Shown piece after piece: positions 43,401 through 56,853 of a DNA stretch of 64,000 nt. Numbering within the stretch: the stretch's first letter is position 1; each line of letters opens with the position of its first letter. The position numbers were made by a program, and so were the translations under genes. This stretch comes from Rhododendron vialii (taxonomy: Eukaryota > Streptophyta > Magnoliopsida > Ericales > Ericaceae), in the NCBI RefSeq assembly GCF_030253575.1, contig NC_080568.1, forward strand, positions 20,360,501-20,424,500, in the 5' to 3' direction. The notes under the pieces were generated by a model, which saw only the letters and a program-made list of their open reading frames with translations, was not told the DNA's origin and did not search any database.

Positions 43401-46400
43401 GAACATTAGGGAACAAATTCAATTCCATTTTCTCTTTTTTTCTTTCACTCCTCTTAAGTCTTGGGTTTGGGAGTTTTAACCCTCTCTCTCAGAGGGGCAA
43501 AGGTATGCTGGGGTCTAGGCCCGAGGCGCAAGGCAAGGCAAATATACATTTTCCAATGGGAACAACTGTAAACTCCACACCTTGGACTTGTGTTGCTTTG
43601 TTAGTCAGGATTGAGTTTGTAAGGTTGAATGGTCCAATTACCTTTGCACCTGAGTGCATCTATCACTTCAGTATTCATACAATAAAAAATATTACACGAA
43701 AAGCATGGTGAGGTCCTATCCAACTAATAGGATCAAAAGCGCTAAAAGTAACTATAATACCAATTTCATTCCACACCTTTTTAGTTCCATCAGACGTGTG
43801 AGGCACGTCACCACATGCTTCTCCATTTTCTTGAAGCTTGCCAAACCTACAAAATGGAGACAGTCAATCTCCAAAAAAATATAGAGGCGGCAGCGAAGAA
43901 GAATTCCAAAATTAAGCTACAAAGATGGGAAAATGTATATGCCAAGCACATGCGTACTAGCATAACGTGTTTCAGTTTGTCAAACCACAGGCGCACGCGA
44001 AAAGACGAGAGATAATGTTATACGGGGAAAAAAGAATTTTTCCGCACATTATCAAATAAATTAGAAGTTGAACTTCAGATTGGCATCTAAGACTTGGCAA
44101 GTCATTGCATTTAATGACCAAAGAAAAATCAATGCCCTACCAAGCTCCAAACTTCATGTGCAGCTGATAGACGTTTGCATACACTTCAACCATAATTGCT
44201 GACAAGAAAAAGAATCTATCCTCATGTATGCATGTGTAAGTACATGCATTGTTGTGTTGCTTGCTTGCTTATGTGATCCGATCTCGTTTACATTATGTTT
44301 GGACCTTGGATTGAACAAGTAAAGGGAAAAGAGGGGGAAAGATATGAAAAGATTACAAAGTTTAAGATCGAACGGGTTCTTATGAAAAATAGAGACAAGA
44401 AATAAGGAATGTTTTTTGTCAGTAGGTTAAACGAATTTGCTTATAGTGTAATCTTCTTTTCCCTAGACAAATCCAAGAGCTAAACAAAGGGTTTATGGAG
44501 ATAAAAGGCTAAACACTATTGGAGTTGCTCACTGGCTGTATAAAAAAATGGCAACACTGGTATTTAGTCAAATCCATTCTAAAGTCAGAACCTCCCAACC
44601 GCTCAGCAAGATCATATGCACATACAGAAATCACATATAAGAAATTATGCAAATGATAGACAAGTGCAATTTCAAGAACAAAGAGAATAAAGATCAAATA
44701 AAGATAAGGTTTGTGTCTGAACCACATAGAGTAACATTGTCAAATTGACCTCATCAATACAAAATAAGCATGTTCATAAGCAACAATAGAGAAATGCCAA
44801 AGCACCTACACAACTTACCTCTTTGATTTAGACAAAGTCTCAACATTGTCATTATTTCTGTCACCATTTGTAGAAGTACTAGCTCTCTGAGGTTCACTCC
44901 TTACATCAGATACTTTCTGCTTCTTGTCAACACTCTTCCCACAGGGGAGGCCATCGTCGTTAAAGCTCTCATTATGCTCCATTTGGAAATCATTTTCAAG
45001 ATCTCGAGGAGCCATAGTACGTTTTTTCTTCTTCCTGTGATTCATGACACGAATAAGTAGATCACAGGCCAGGAAAGTGCTCATAGAAAAATCCTCAAGG
45101 AATTGTTCCAAGCATAAGTTAATAAATTTAAAGAATAAAACGGTACAACATCAGGTAAATTTAAAAAATATTCGGGCGGTGTGCTATAAATACAGAAAAA
45201 CATGTTGGAAGAAATAACATGGATATTTTTCACTGAGATTTCGCACTCCATGGACATGTAGCTACAAACAACAAGGCATTCCTGACTGTGGGACACTATT
45301 GACCAGTAATTAGATCAGGAAAAAGCCAAAAAAAACAGCCCATTTGGGCTGTTATTAAGGTTAAACAAAGTGTGTTGAAATGTGTGGAAAATATATAGAA
45401 GCGTGTGAAAGTGTAATGAAGTAAAAGGTGCTTTGGAGTAATTTTATTTAGCTTACAACCCAGTGGGCTGTTCATAGAATGACGATGACCCATAAGATTA
45501 AAGTCAGATCATTTTTGCTCCTCCTCGACTGCTTCATTCTTACTAGAAGGATTAAATAAATGCTTACTTGTTTCTTATGTTGTCAATTTACATTTTTCTG
45601 TCCAAGTTGATTCCAAAAGGTACTTAAACAATGAAGAATGAAGGAACGCTGAAATGGCATGGTTCAAAGAGTCTGACACCCATTCAGAACTAGTGAGAAA
45701 TGGAGTCTCGAAACTACGGCACTTATATTGTACATATCACAAGAATATGATTGGAAGATTCCGTCGTAAAACGTACTCCGGGCTCTGGAGTTTCTTTGAT
45801 GCTTTCCTTTTCTTCGAAATGGCATTTCCACCAGATGGATTATTTATGAGTAATGTATCTTCTTCCTCTTCAGGCTCAATTTGGTAACCACCAGTCTCCT
45901 TTCCAAACTCCACGTTCACTGAAAGTGGCGCACAAGTGATAACAGGTTGCTTCTCCACAATTCCTTTGTCCTCACTCAAATTTAGTCCATTATCTACCTT
46001 GACAACGTCACGCAACCTTCGTCCTTTTCTCTGGACTCTGATACAAAGATGTAGCATTCAACAAATACACTACCAATACAAGAGGAACAGTCTCAAAAAG
46101 GATATTGATACCAAGTTAAAACAAGACCTGATTACATCCTTATCCTTTAGAACACATGTTGATTCAAATGGTGGCAACACAAAGTCATCCATCTGCGAAA
46201 AAATATATGAATGTGCTCAGTGCTTATCAAGAGTTGAAAATAACACAATGGACAAACCCTAATTTTACTTTGTCGCTAAAATGGAAAAGAATTACGGATT
46301 TTTAAGATTAACTTGCTTTACCCGAAACAACAAAAAAAAATTGAAATAGGCTATATTTGGAATGTGTACAAAATCGGCTATTTTTCTGAAAACTTTTGTT

Positions 46401-47001
46401 GGTCATTACTCATTAGTGAAGTTCATAAATTTTGGTCCTTATCATTTTCCTTTCCCAGTTCTTCCCCTTGAGACGGTCAAAAAAGGAACCAAAATTTGAA
46501 AAGTTGGAAGAAGGGAGAAAAAAGGGGTAGCTTTTTGGTGGATACTAACATAGCCACAGACTTCAACAATAGCAAAAATCCAAACCAGTTAAATCAAATT
46601 GGTCAAAACCGAAGTTAGTTTCACTTCCAAATCATGTATATTCTTAGCTGTTTCGACATGCAAACCAAAATTTTTGAAAAGTTATGAAATCAAAAAGAAA
46701 AAAGCAACATATAGCTCAAATTTGCACTCGTACTGATGTTATTTCATAGTACTAAATTGAGATGAAAGTGGGTAATGTAGAGAGGGAGAGAAGAGAGTGG
46801 GGGGCTTACAGAGAGGAAGATGCCATTAGGGCAGGAGCGATGGAGGTCGAAAAAGTGGGCGAGATAGGAGGAGAGATCAGAAATGGATTGGTGTTGTGGT
46901 TTGAGCAGGATCCAGCTTTGATTCAACCCTTGCGATACCTGTGATTCGGTCAGAATGCGGCCGTCGTCTTCGAACACCACACGGATTCTTACAGTGCCCA
47001 T
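37471..47001 (-). CDS. COIL: coilin, Cajal-body scaffold protein, complete
   Basis: Thirteen exons on the minus strand: 47001-46810, 46192-46128, 46037-45777, 45034-44819, 43846-43777, 43313-43239, 43112-43007, 42229-42192, 40586-40389, 39476-39405, 39319-39167, 38395-38230, 37652-37471; 597 aa, close to Arabidopsis coilin. Residues 1-86 are the N-terminal self-association domain (RIRVVFEDDGRIL, LNQSWILLK, FVLPPFESTCVLKDKDVI). Basic patches SRRQYARRRW (274-283) and KKKKR are likely nuclear signals. Then come GYIRFEPLG, TSKRRGTKWG and a Tudor-like C-terminal region at about 405-495 (EGEVIAYRLVELSSSW, VGKTAWCDPKSKRI). The 38-base exon 42229-42192 is needed to keep frame between exons 7 and 9. 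In plants coilin is required for Cajal bodies and works with snRNP biogenesis. Confidence 0.93.
39635..40146. mobile_element. Mutator-type palindromic MITE in coilin intron 9
   Basis: 512 bp flanked by the exact 9-bp duplication TTTGATAAA (39626-39634, 40147-40155). Ends GGGTAAACTACAGTTAAACC and, inverted, GGGTAAACTATAGTTAACCC. The two arms pair along nearly their whole length (about 230 bp each; GATCATAACTTTCTGTGTGC in both), with a short unpaired centre near 39885. Confidence 0.92.
40837..41041. repeat. tandem duplication, 102-bp unit, in coilin intron
   Basis: Units 40837-40938 and 40939-41041 both start ACACCACCCTTAGCTCATCT and contain GACAACAAAAGAAAAGGCA and CAGATGGGCCTGAAACTGTT. Few substitutions. 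Confidence 0.93.
41353..41777. mobile_element. MITE-like element with CTATGTAGCA ends, coilin intron
   Basis: About 425 bp. CTATGTAGCATGGACACG at the left pairs with the inverted right end CTATGTAGCACTGACACT. The inside is rich in CGTGTCC / GGACACG words in both orientations. A relative lies at 55789-56125. Confidence 0.65.
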
Positions 47002-47117
47002 AGTACACCATGCAGCAGCGGAAAGTGAGAACAGATAAGCGATCGCACAATCCCCAATAAGGAAATGCTTCTGGGTTTGCTCTTCTTAACCCTCGGCTCG
47101 ACATAATACGACCATGA
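47002..47117 (-). promoter_or_regulatory. short coilin upstream region
   Basis: Only about 115 bases separate the coilin ATG from a MITE. The core promoter must lie here or inside the MITE. I cannot place a TATA box. Confidence 0.4.
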
Positions 47118-47467
47118 GAGCATCTCCAACCTATCTCCAAAACTATAAAAACTATAGCCATCTCCAATCCATTTCCAAAACAATAAAATCTGTAAAAGAA
47201 AAATGAATGTGACATGTTAGAGGAGGGATTTTATAATTTATCTCATGTCTTCTTACTTTTTGTAGTACTTTTTAGGAACGATGATTTAGAGATTTTGTCT
47301 TTAAAATAAAAGCAAATTTCTAAAAAGCAAATTTCTAAAAAGATGAGAAATTCTTTCAAAATTCTTCCAAAAAATGAATCAAAAAGAGAATAAATTACTA
47401 TATTTTCCTTCGATATGTCACATCATTTCTCTATTTTGAGAGTTCTTGAGATCGGTCAGAGATGCTC
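47118..47467. mobile_element. Tourist-like MITE in the coilin promoter
   Basis: 350 bp. Left end GAGCATCTCCAACCTATCTC; inverted right end GAGCATCTCTGACCGATCTC. Flanks are TGA (47115-47117) and TTA (47468-47470), consistent with a TTA duplication with one change. Same terminal word family (GAGCATCTC) as the element at 19736-21019. Confidence 0.78.
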
Positions 47468-47552
47468 TTACAACTTATGACAATCGTAGATGTCCAACCA
47501 AGCTTTATTTTTTCAAAATCAACTATTAGGGTTGACCTAGCAATCAAGTTTT

Positions 47553-47939
47553 GAGATATGCTACATACACTACATAGTTACACTACACGTTACATTATAT
47601 TTTATATGGGACCCATTTCGGGTCTCATAAAAATTCAAAAAAATATTCATAAATTCTAAAATATTGTTTTATTAGGTCCTGTAAAAAAATCAGCTCCAAT
47701 GGATATCGGTAAGTATTACTTCTTGATTCGTATGGATAAAATTATTCAACTACGCAGTTTTGTCACTACAAATCTAGAAATGATACTTACCGATATCAGT
47801 TAGAGCTGATTTTTTACAAGACCACATAAAATAATATTTTAAAATTTATCAGTATTTTTTTGAATTTTTCTGAGACCCGAAATAGGCTCCACATAAGATG
47901 TAGTGTAACTATGTAGCGTAAAAAGATAGTGTACCTATC
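47553..47939. mobile_element. palindromic MITE, about 390 bp
   Basis: Inverted arms: ACATAGTTACACTACAC and the inverse of TGTAGTGTAACTATGTAG; CATTTCGGGTCTCA and the inverse of TGAGACCCGAAATAGG. The centre has AAAAATCAGCTCCAATGGAT and its inverse, also present in the element at 30446-30832. Confidence 0.78.
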
Positions 47940-47954
47940 TTTAGTGTTAATTTA

Positions 47955-48110
47955 AAGGTTTGTTCCCTCTTAAGATTTAAGGTTCAAAACCTTTTAAGTG
48001 TTATCAACTTATTCAAGGTCAGTTCATACAAAGAGTTTATTCTAATTTAATTGAGACCCCGCAAGTGGTCGATGGAATTGGGTCTTTGTATGGGTGAACA
48101 GGAACATTCT
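47955..48110 (+). mobile_element. decayed tRNA-derived SINE
   Basis: AAGGTTCAAAACCTTTTAAG gives a B-box (GGTTCAAAACC). Followed by TATCAACTTATTCAAGG and TTGAGACCCCGCAAGTGG, it lines up with the intact SINE at 57288-57507 (TATCAACTCCTTTAGG, TTGGACTCCCCGCCAGTGG). It is more diverged and lacks a clear A-box. Confidence 0.55.
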
Positions 48111-48943
48111 TTAAATTCACTTTTTTGAATAAAGAATTACAATTTGACCCTTCAATGTGAAAAATTCCTCCTCTATTCATTTCTTCCTTTATTTCTCTAA
48201 TTTGGAAGAAATTCTTACTCCAGTTCATCCTTTATTTTCCTTCTTTATTTTGAAGGATAAAATTTGATACTCTAAAAATAGAGTATGACAAATATAAATG
48301 GAGGATCCTTCAAATTCAATTTTTGAATGTAAAATGCAAAAATTATTAGATTTGGAGTTAAAGTAAATAATAATTTGAAGCAAAAATGAGGACGTCTTTA
48401 AAATAGAGAGGATATGTAGAGATTTGTGACTTGAATTTGTATATATAGTGATTCTCTATATTCATTTTTTAATCAATATATGTTAATTTCATCCTCTAAA
48501 ATGAAGAAATAGAGGATATTGGGTTGGATGCTCTAATCGACTCCATCATCTATTTCTTGTTGTTTGGGCTAGTCTTAGTAATAAAAAATCTAGATGATCT
48601 AAAAAATAGATGAGCTCAGCACAAGTTACGTTTCAACTAATTCATAAAAAATATTTTTAATTATATTCGCGGTGAGGAGGGGTTTTTGAGGCTCGACCCC
48701 ATATGAGTGAAACAACACTAAAGTGAGTATATCCACTCACAAATTACACTACCAATACATGACAAAATTAATTTGCGATAATTCAAGGCATCACACTACA
48801 AATCAAGCAAATATAAGAGAATTGCATTCAAATATTTACAATAACGGGACATTAAACCCAGTGGCGATGTCACATGGAAGATAGTTGGTTCAGGTGAACA
48901 CAGTGAACTTTCAAAAATCTATAGTACTCACATACATAGAAGG
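48111..48943. other. intergenic, nothing firmly recognised
   Basis: AT-rich. 48240-48540 contains TAAAAATAGAGTATG and GGGTTGGATGCTCTAAT, which may be the decayed end of a Tourist-like MITE. No gene. Confidence 0.4.
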
Positions 48944-49008
48944 GGATATGCTATGGTGTTCCCGGTCATTTTGGGGACACCATAACCGGGGACACCATAG
49001 CATCATCC
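48944..49008. mobile_element. 65-bp hairpin relic of the GGTGTCCCCGG MITE family
   Basis: It retains the two ends (GGATATGCTATGGTG and, inverted, GGATGATGCTATGGTG) plus CCGGTCATTTTGGGGACACC, but has lost the interior. Confidence 0.7.
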
Positions 49009-49039
49009 TTCATCCATAGCATCATCCTTCTTCTAGGTA

Positions 49040-49359
49040 GGAAATGACTTCGGTGTTCCCGGTCATTTTGGGGACACCGTAACTTTTGGAATAATAAAGT
49101 CATTATGAGTATAACCAAAACCTATTATGCGTATAAGCAAAACCATTATGAGTATAACAGAATCATAGCAAGGCATAACTTATTTGTTATGCCTTGGTTG
49201 GATTTTGTTATGCCTTGGTTGGTTTTTTAGATATTCATTAGTTATGCCTTATTTGGGTTCTGTTATGCTTGTAATGAGTTTTAGTTATACTCATAATAAT
49301 GAAGTTATGCCAAAAATTATGGTGTCCCCAAAATGACCGGGGACACCATAGCATCATCC
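49040..49359. mobile_element. Mutator-type MITE, GGTGTCCCCGG family, copy 1
   Basis: 320 bp. Ends GGAAATGACTTCGGTG and, inverted, GGATGATGCTATGGTG, each followed by the GTCCCCGGTCATTTTGGGGA word. The interior repeats TATGCCTTG / CAAGGCATAAC words. No target duplication is left at this copy (TTCTAGGTA against TACATACTA). Confidence 0.8.
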
Positions 49360-49376
49360 TACATACTATGTTTTAT

Positions 49377-49484
49377 TATCAAACTTACCACAAAGCAATA
49401 CGTACCACAAAATATGGCCGACTGGTTTACTATCAAACTTACCACAAAGCAATACGTACCACAAAATATGGCCGACTGGTCTGT
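49377..49484. repeat. tandem duplication, 54-bp unit
   Basis: TATCAAACTTACCACAAAGC is repeated 54 bases apart (49377 and 49431), and the unit ends ATGGCCGACTGGT in both. Almost perfect, hence recent. Confidence 0.93.
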
Positions 49485-49528
49485 TCGGTAGCAGAAGAGG
49501 CATGAAATCTAACGATTGTAATTAAATA

Positions 49529-49762
49529 CTCCCTCCGTCCCAAATTGGATGTCAATTTTTTATATCTGTGCCAATTTCAATTACTTATATCTTTCAATAT
49601 GGATCTCAAAATATATGCAAAATGGATCTTGTTTGATAGTTCTTGATTAGTTTTATTATACAAAGTTTTCAAACTCATGAAAAATATTATAGATTGAAAG
49701 ATATAAGCGATGAAAAATAACACGAGTTTCAAAAATTGTCATCCACTTTGGGACGGAGAGAG
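49529..49762. mobile_element. Stowaway-type MITE
   Basis: 234 bp between TA dinucleotides (49527-49528, 49763-49764). Starts CTCCCTCCGTCCCAAATTGG and ends CTTTGGGACGGAGAGAG. Inner arms GATGTCAATTTTT against AAAAATTGTCATC. Confidence 0.9.
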
Positions 49763-49764
49763 TA

Positions 49765-50795
49765 AGTAAGATCTAATGGTTCCGGACAATTAGGGGCATC
49801 CATGCCCCAATACAACTCTGGCGCATCACAGCCCTTTACAATGGGAACCAAGATATTACAAAATCAGTCCACTGCTAAACAAAGCTTCTATCTAATTCTG
49901 CTATGGATCCGTTTTAAATATTGATTTTTTTCGGTTATGCTCTTGACAGTTCACATGATTGAGGACAAGAAAAATAACAAAAAATAAAAAAACACATTTT
50001 TCGAGATGCACTTTTTAAGACCTAATGCCTTACCGATAGCCTGGGGCTGGTATTAGCGTTACACTTTTCACTTTTCAGGTGTGCCGTTTTTCGCCCAAGT
50101 GTGAAGGAGGTCCCTCCGTCGAGAGAGACGGCCTAATTTGAGAGAACCAGCGGAAGGACCGTTCAAACTTGTGCTTCCTTCCAAGTAAATGCTAGACCTA
50201 TGTTACAAAGGAAATACGTTGTGAACCCGCATATTTTCAAACATGATACAACCTCATCCCAGAAAGATAATCTCGCCAAAGCGATTCCCGAAACTTTGCG
50301 TGAATACATATATCCTTCGTTCAAAAGCAGTCAGGGCGAGGATGCCACGAAGAAATCAAAAGCCAATGCCTATAAATAACAGTTTCCAACTAACTCCGAC
50401 CACAGTTGAAGGAAGAAATTTGATCTTGGGTCAACAGCGGGTTTAGATTATAAAATTACAAGCGACATAATGCACATTTCGCCGTAACTCATAATTTACA
50501 GTAATCATCGATAAACCACAACTACAAATGAGCTAATTCTAAGGATACAAAAATTTCCAGTATCCCTCCATCCAAAGGAGAAGGGAGCATCAGACCTGGT
50601 GGCATCCAAACCCCCTCCTACCAGCCTCTGTACTTACAACTACACAATTTCCCAATATCTTCACTGACCTAAATTTGTATATGACATATGGGAAGAGTGA
50701 CTTACAAATCTTTTTCAGACGCTGAAGCTGAAGCTCTTAAAGCAAATGCTCCACAGACTAATTCTCAGAGTAAATCTTCAAAGTCAATTGTAAGG
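49765..50795 (-). other. 3' flank of the O-fucosyltransferase
   Basis: The last 300-400 bases before 50795 are probably its 3' UTR on the minus strand. No other gene seen; the 67-codon plus-strand frame at 50243-50446 has no family resemblance. Confidence 0.5.
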
Positions 50796-53700
50796 TTAGG
50801 CTCTACACATGCAAGGAGTCAAAGGGTTTTCCCAGAGGTCATAATTAGGAAACGTTTCTTCGGGCAATCCAGTCCGTGTCTGGTGGGTTACGACGACATC
50901 TTCCACAAAGGTCGCCCAGCCCATGTATGGGTCCCCCAAAGATTTAGACATGAGCCCCTTGTCCGGTTTTATGGACTTCAGGCGGTGACCCATGTACCTC
51001 CGGGCCCCAATTATCAGTTTCGCAAAGTTACCGCCATGGGTCATCACAAACACATCGGACTTCAAGCAGACCAAGAAGTCGAGGGCTGCCAAACTTGTCA
51101 CGTGCTTCCGGAAGCCATCCAGCTCTTCCTTGCTTGCTAACTCCTCCTTTGTCACCTGTTATAATTCTTAAGTCATAATATGAACTAAATTTTTTAATAT
51201 AACATTTCAACAAGCATTGATGTCCTTCATTTACAATCTGATGCCAGCAGAATCGGCAGCGTGTTTGGCAATATAACTATTTTCTTTAGTTTCCACTGAA
51301 GAAAAGAGAGAAGGGGAAACCAACTAATCCAAGGTATTATGTTTGTTTTCTGTTAGAGAATTGGAATTCTGTGGCACATTACTTACAATTCAACAAAAAA
51401 TGCATAACTTTTCAAATCACCAATGTGAGTCAGGCTGAAGCATCTTAGAGGAGGTCAAAAGTGCAAACTTTTTACTTGACAAGATTTTACCACATATCTT
51501 TGACTCTGGCAGCTACACTTGATTTTCGAATTTTCTTCTTTTATTTGAACATGATGTCAAGCTGGCAAACAGGAATTGCAAGAAAAATCAACCAAAACGC
51601 CTTACAAGATTTGGGAACATGTTCCTGAGTGGTGCCATGCGGTTCTGTCCACCATAAACCTGCCCGGAAGCAACGTAAATTTGCGTTTCTTTAGGATAAC
51701 CCATAGCCCTGAGAATCACTGCCACTTCTCCAGGCTCAAGAGGACATCGTCCTTCCTTCCGCTTCTGTAGCGCCAGCGACCACAGGTGGGATCCGTTCTA
51801 ATCACCAAAGAGAGAGAACAAACACAATTCAAATATTCAAGTGCATTCACTTCTAATCACAAGAAACAACCTGAACAATTGGGCTTTAGATCACCTTATA
51901 CCGTCGAGGCCATTCTTTCTGTCTATACAAGGCCATTAGAGCTTTTTCCTCCCTTGTTCCCACAAAATCACAAAATGATAGGCCTACCATCCCTTTTTCA
52001 AATCTAAGGTGAAGAGCCCTGTTCAGGAAAAAAATTGTGTACAATTTTCAGAAAAATAATGAGACAGAATATGGTTAAGCCAGGTTTAAAAAGCAACATA
52101 CTCAAACACTTACATGTAAGGGTTTGGACTTGCTGTGCGGTTTCTCATTCTTGATGCAAGAAGATCAGCCATCTGTTCAATCTCAGGAAGAAACTTCAGG
52201 GCATGATAGTTTACCCTGCACCTCAGCCTGTTGATTTCTTGAGGAACATTGTCATACCTGAACAATAGAAACGAATAATGACAAGTTGCCTCAAAAGAAA
52301 CTTAGCAGGGTACTAGACAAAGATATGTATAACTTCCATTAACTTACCCAAGTCGATCAACAAAAGGTTTCAAGGCCATTATCTTCTTCTCCTTGATCCG
52401 GGGCAAAACATTATCAATGTAGAATTGTGCTGGAGCATATTTTGGAATATTTTTTACCGTCCGTCTGTCATGTATTAAGATATCTGAGTAAGATACAAGC
52501 TGCTTGGAATATAGTGATAGTCATGAGAATCTTATCATATAAACTGGCAAAATAGATATAAAGTACCCTGCATCAGATACTTGATATCTAGATAGGAGTG
52601 TGGGATGTACGCCCGATACTTACTATTGGACACCTATTGTATTATCGTGCCCAAGACTGCAATTGTGTACTTTTTTTGTTTTCTAAACCAAACCAATCAT
52701 TGGGATCAGCTACATGAAGCCATTTTGTCCATTAACATCTAAACAACTCAATGACAACGACTCAACGAATAATGGTAAGATCTGACATATGAGAGAAAGT
52801 AGTAGATCTGACAGTGCTAATTGCCGCCAGACTGAGAGACAAAAAGCACAGATTTCCGTTGGATGTAGCTTGGAGAAATGGTGTGATCAACTACTAAACG
52901 CCGGACTGGGCTAGAAAAAGAGTACAACAGTTGAATTTTCGTTCGTTTGACTTTCGGTCTTTTTTACTCATAAACCAAAACCGGACTGAATTGTAAATTT
53001 CTTTAATATCCAAAACAGAACCAAACGGGATGACTTATAAAACCCACCGGAATCGCAATAAATTGTTCGGTCGAGTTGGTAAGCCCAGTTTTTTCAGTTA
53101 TGCTTTCATCCCTAGTTTGAACAAGTGTATAAGACATCACCGCGAAAGTAGAAGTCTTGCAACTTATGAAAGTTTCAGACTTTTAAGAGAAGTAGAAAAT
53201 GTAATGGAAAACTTTTATCAAACATTCTAAAGAAAATTAAAAAATGTCGAGTGTTGACAGTTAACCTTATAACGGAGGTTCAACTTAGACATCACACTCT
53301 AAAGGTTTTTATCTCTATGCATATCAAAGTTTGTAACCAGTAACCCAAAGTGAGCATCCTCCTGTAATTCTATAAATATCAGATATTTAAATTAACAGCA
53401 CTAAAGGTGAGAAAATATTACCAAGGAAAAAAGTGAGGACATAAAAGCACTCAAACCTTATACTTGTGAACAGCTCTGATTTGTCAATAAACCACTCAGG
53501 GATATCACGAACAATTCTCACATCATCCTTCAAGTAGTCAATGAAATGATCCACATCAAATATGTCTTCAAATTTCCTGCAGAGATTTGAAATCTTAATG
53601 AAAGAGAGCACTGAAGTATCTGATAAGAATTGTCACAGGCAGATCCTAGTGATACACAAGACAATTTCCACTAATTGAAGAGGCCGTTGACTATAGTTAG

Positions 53701-56700
53701 TTAATGTAGCGTTCACTACGATTTGCAAGTGATGTCAGTCATAAGGAGTTGACTAATTCAGAAACCATCGAAAAAATGATAAGCAGAGTTCCTCAAAAGA
53801 GGTGAGACAGTGTTAACTTCAGATGCAGTAGAAGCAGGAAAACGAAATCGGTAATGTCATCCCAAATGAATTCTACATAAAGAAGCTTTTTCTTCGTCTG
53901 ATATGAACTCTGCTGCAGGTACAAAGCTCTGACACTGCACATGACAAGCCGAGTGATCTCCAAAAGCCTGCTACATTAAAATCCCAAAAATCCCATGGTC
54001 TTGGGTCCACTAGCATGTGAGGGGTGTGGTTATAAACTATAAAGTGAACGTCTGTATCAGTCTTCATAGTTGGTGTCTTAAGAGTCAAGTCTACAGATTG
54101 AATCACATGTTTTACATGTCAAGTCCAGCCTAATCTCAAATATAGTATTGTAATAAATAAACATGAACCCCTACACTTCTAATCTGGGAAATACTTAAGT
54201 CAAAAGAATTCTTCGCCACTGCCTATCATACCATGCAAGCTATGAAAAACTCCTTCACTTGTTATTCACACATACTGTTTATATTTTGGAAGAGCTGCAA
54301 TACAAGTTCACAAAATTATAGGTCAAGACAACTCACGTTTGGTCTTTCCAGATCTGATCTTGCTTTAACACTGGCATAATGAGGGTGGCATTCATTATTT
54401 TGGCAACGGCAACAGCATTGCATATCTGCATGGAAACTCATGCATGTAAAGTGTGAGATTGAGATACACAAGTCTCAAAGTGTATGACATAGCAGACTTG
54501 ATGTTTCCAATCGCTAGAAGTCTATTTCTGAATTACATGAGAAGACAAAAGTAAAACAATCCTCAACTAAGGAATGTACAAGAACAGAAGCATACAGCAA
54601 TACGTTGCTGGTTTAGACCACCCTCAGCATGTATAAATATATACCCATTTGTTTCATTTTCGGGTGGAAGATCTGCAGAGAGCCAATCAAAAGTACAAAT
54701 TAACAGAAAAATAAGGAAGCAAAAACTTATATCAAAGTCAAATCTTCCTTCACGACCGTACATTCCTAAGAAAAATAGAAATCATAATTAGCTGAACGAA
54801 GACTATTTTCTGAAGCATTCAGCCCACTACTACAGACATGTCGATAGTTCAAGAACATATACGTGCAATAAACAATGGAACTGTATTTATGTGAGACATT
54901 AACTCTTGTCAATTCTTTATGAATTGATGCCTTCGAGAGTTTGCAGACGAGGCATATATTGGGCATACATTGCCAAAAGTTAGGTCTGTCTCCAATCCCT
55001 CCCCGTCCCCGCCCATACCCACATCGATAGAGATAAAATAGGTATTGTTATTGTTGTGCTATGACTTCTGCAGTCATGACGACATTTTTGCAGCTTGAAG
55101 TGGCATTTGGAGGAATAGGGCGGCAAGTAAGGCTGTTTTGCAGCTAGTAAGCCAATTTTGACCACTTACAACCTTAAAAACAGATGTATGTTGATTATTC
55201 ATCGGTATCATTCATGCAAGCAAGCATGGGAGGGTATTGAGCATCTTCTGCTGATTGCCCATCTTCGAGGTTAATGCGTTCATCTTTTATGTTGCAATGG
55301 TGATGCCATCTTTTGTAGGCAAGCTGCTCATTAGTTGGAGTTCTTGTTGTACTAAGAAGTCCAAAACAAAGACGTGGTAGACTAGAGTGTGGGGTGTTTG
55401 GTGGAACATTTGGAGGGGATCGTTTAAGGCAGTCCAGTCACTATTCCCAAAGAGGACTTCCTTTTCTTGCTTTGGTAGTTCGTACAATCTATGGGAGGTT
55501 TGTGTATGTTGGATATATAGCACTTAGATTTGGGCTTTTATAACACGGTTTTCCACATTTAAGGTGTTCTGCTTAAGAAAAGGCATGTAAAAAAGATAAA
55601 TATGACAGATTTAAGATTGTGTAAAACGAATTCCTTTGTCAAGATTTTAGATTGTTAAAGAACTTCTTTTTCCTCAAAGTTTATTCCAAAGTATGGATTC
55701 AGAGCACTCATTTGAAAGACATGCTTTGTCAAGATTTCAAATTTTGTATGCCAAGATCCTTTTATACATACATCTATACTAACATATGCTATGTAGCGCC
55801 AACACGGACACGCGACGCGACACCAACACTCCAACATTCACCACAAGTTATAAAAAATTGGAGACACTACAGGTTGCAGACACTTTTTAAAAACTATTTT
55901 TTATACCATTAAATGAACAAGAACCAATATAAAGCTCTACTTGTGAAAATGCAATGCCAGGTATACCTTATATCATTTACCATTCACAAAAGTATTTCAA
56001 CAAAAAAGCATTGAGAAAAAATATGACAATTCGCATTTAAGTGTCGGACGCTTGTCAGGAGATTGTTGGTAGTCCAACAAGTGTCCGGAGAGTGTTGGTG
56101 CCTGACAAGTGTATGTGCTACAAAGAACGTTTGTAAGAGGCTAGAAGATGTTGGTGCCGGGCTCCACCAAAACCACAATCAAGGCCTTTGTCCATTTTGA
56201 AAGGATAAACTCTGATACACAATATTGGTCACTGTGGCGTTAAGTGTGATGAAAATTTGGGATCAGAAAACTTAAAACTACATTAAACGAAAGGAATGGT
56301 TTCTTGCATGACCGAACACCGATACAGAAAAGTATTCCACCAACACATATAGATTGATCTCATTCTCTCAGAAAACACTAATGTACTAATCATGCCACAT
56401 GGTTACATCCCTCAACTTTCCAGTCGCTAGCTTTCCGTTTCTTACATTCAATAAAACATAATTTAAACAGCAAAGCGAAGATCATTATGATGAACCCTCA
56501 ACTCTCGAAAAATAATTAGTGTTACCTGATATTACACCACTATGTCGCTCAGCACAAGACTTCCATGACGTGGTGGCTGAATAAGGATTCTCCCAGAGTG
56601 AGGGAGACTCCTTAACCTTGGTAAGATACAGATGAAAAAATTAAATAACTCAAGTCATCAAAAAAATTGGACAAAATAGGTATATAACCAAACATAACTT

Positions 56701-56819
56701 ACTCGCGGACAGCGAAGAACAATGCCATCTTTTCTGCACAAGTATGGGGCATTCTGTGATACATATAAGTTAAAAGCTGTGCAGATTGTGATGGTTAAAA
56801 TAAATAATAGGGATCAACC

Positions 56820-56853
<34 letters not shown>

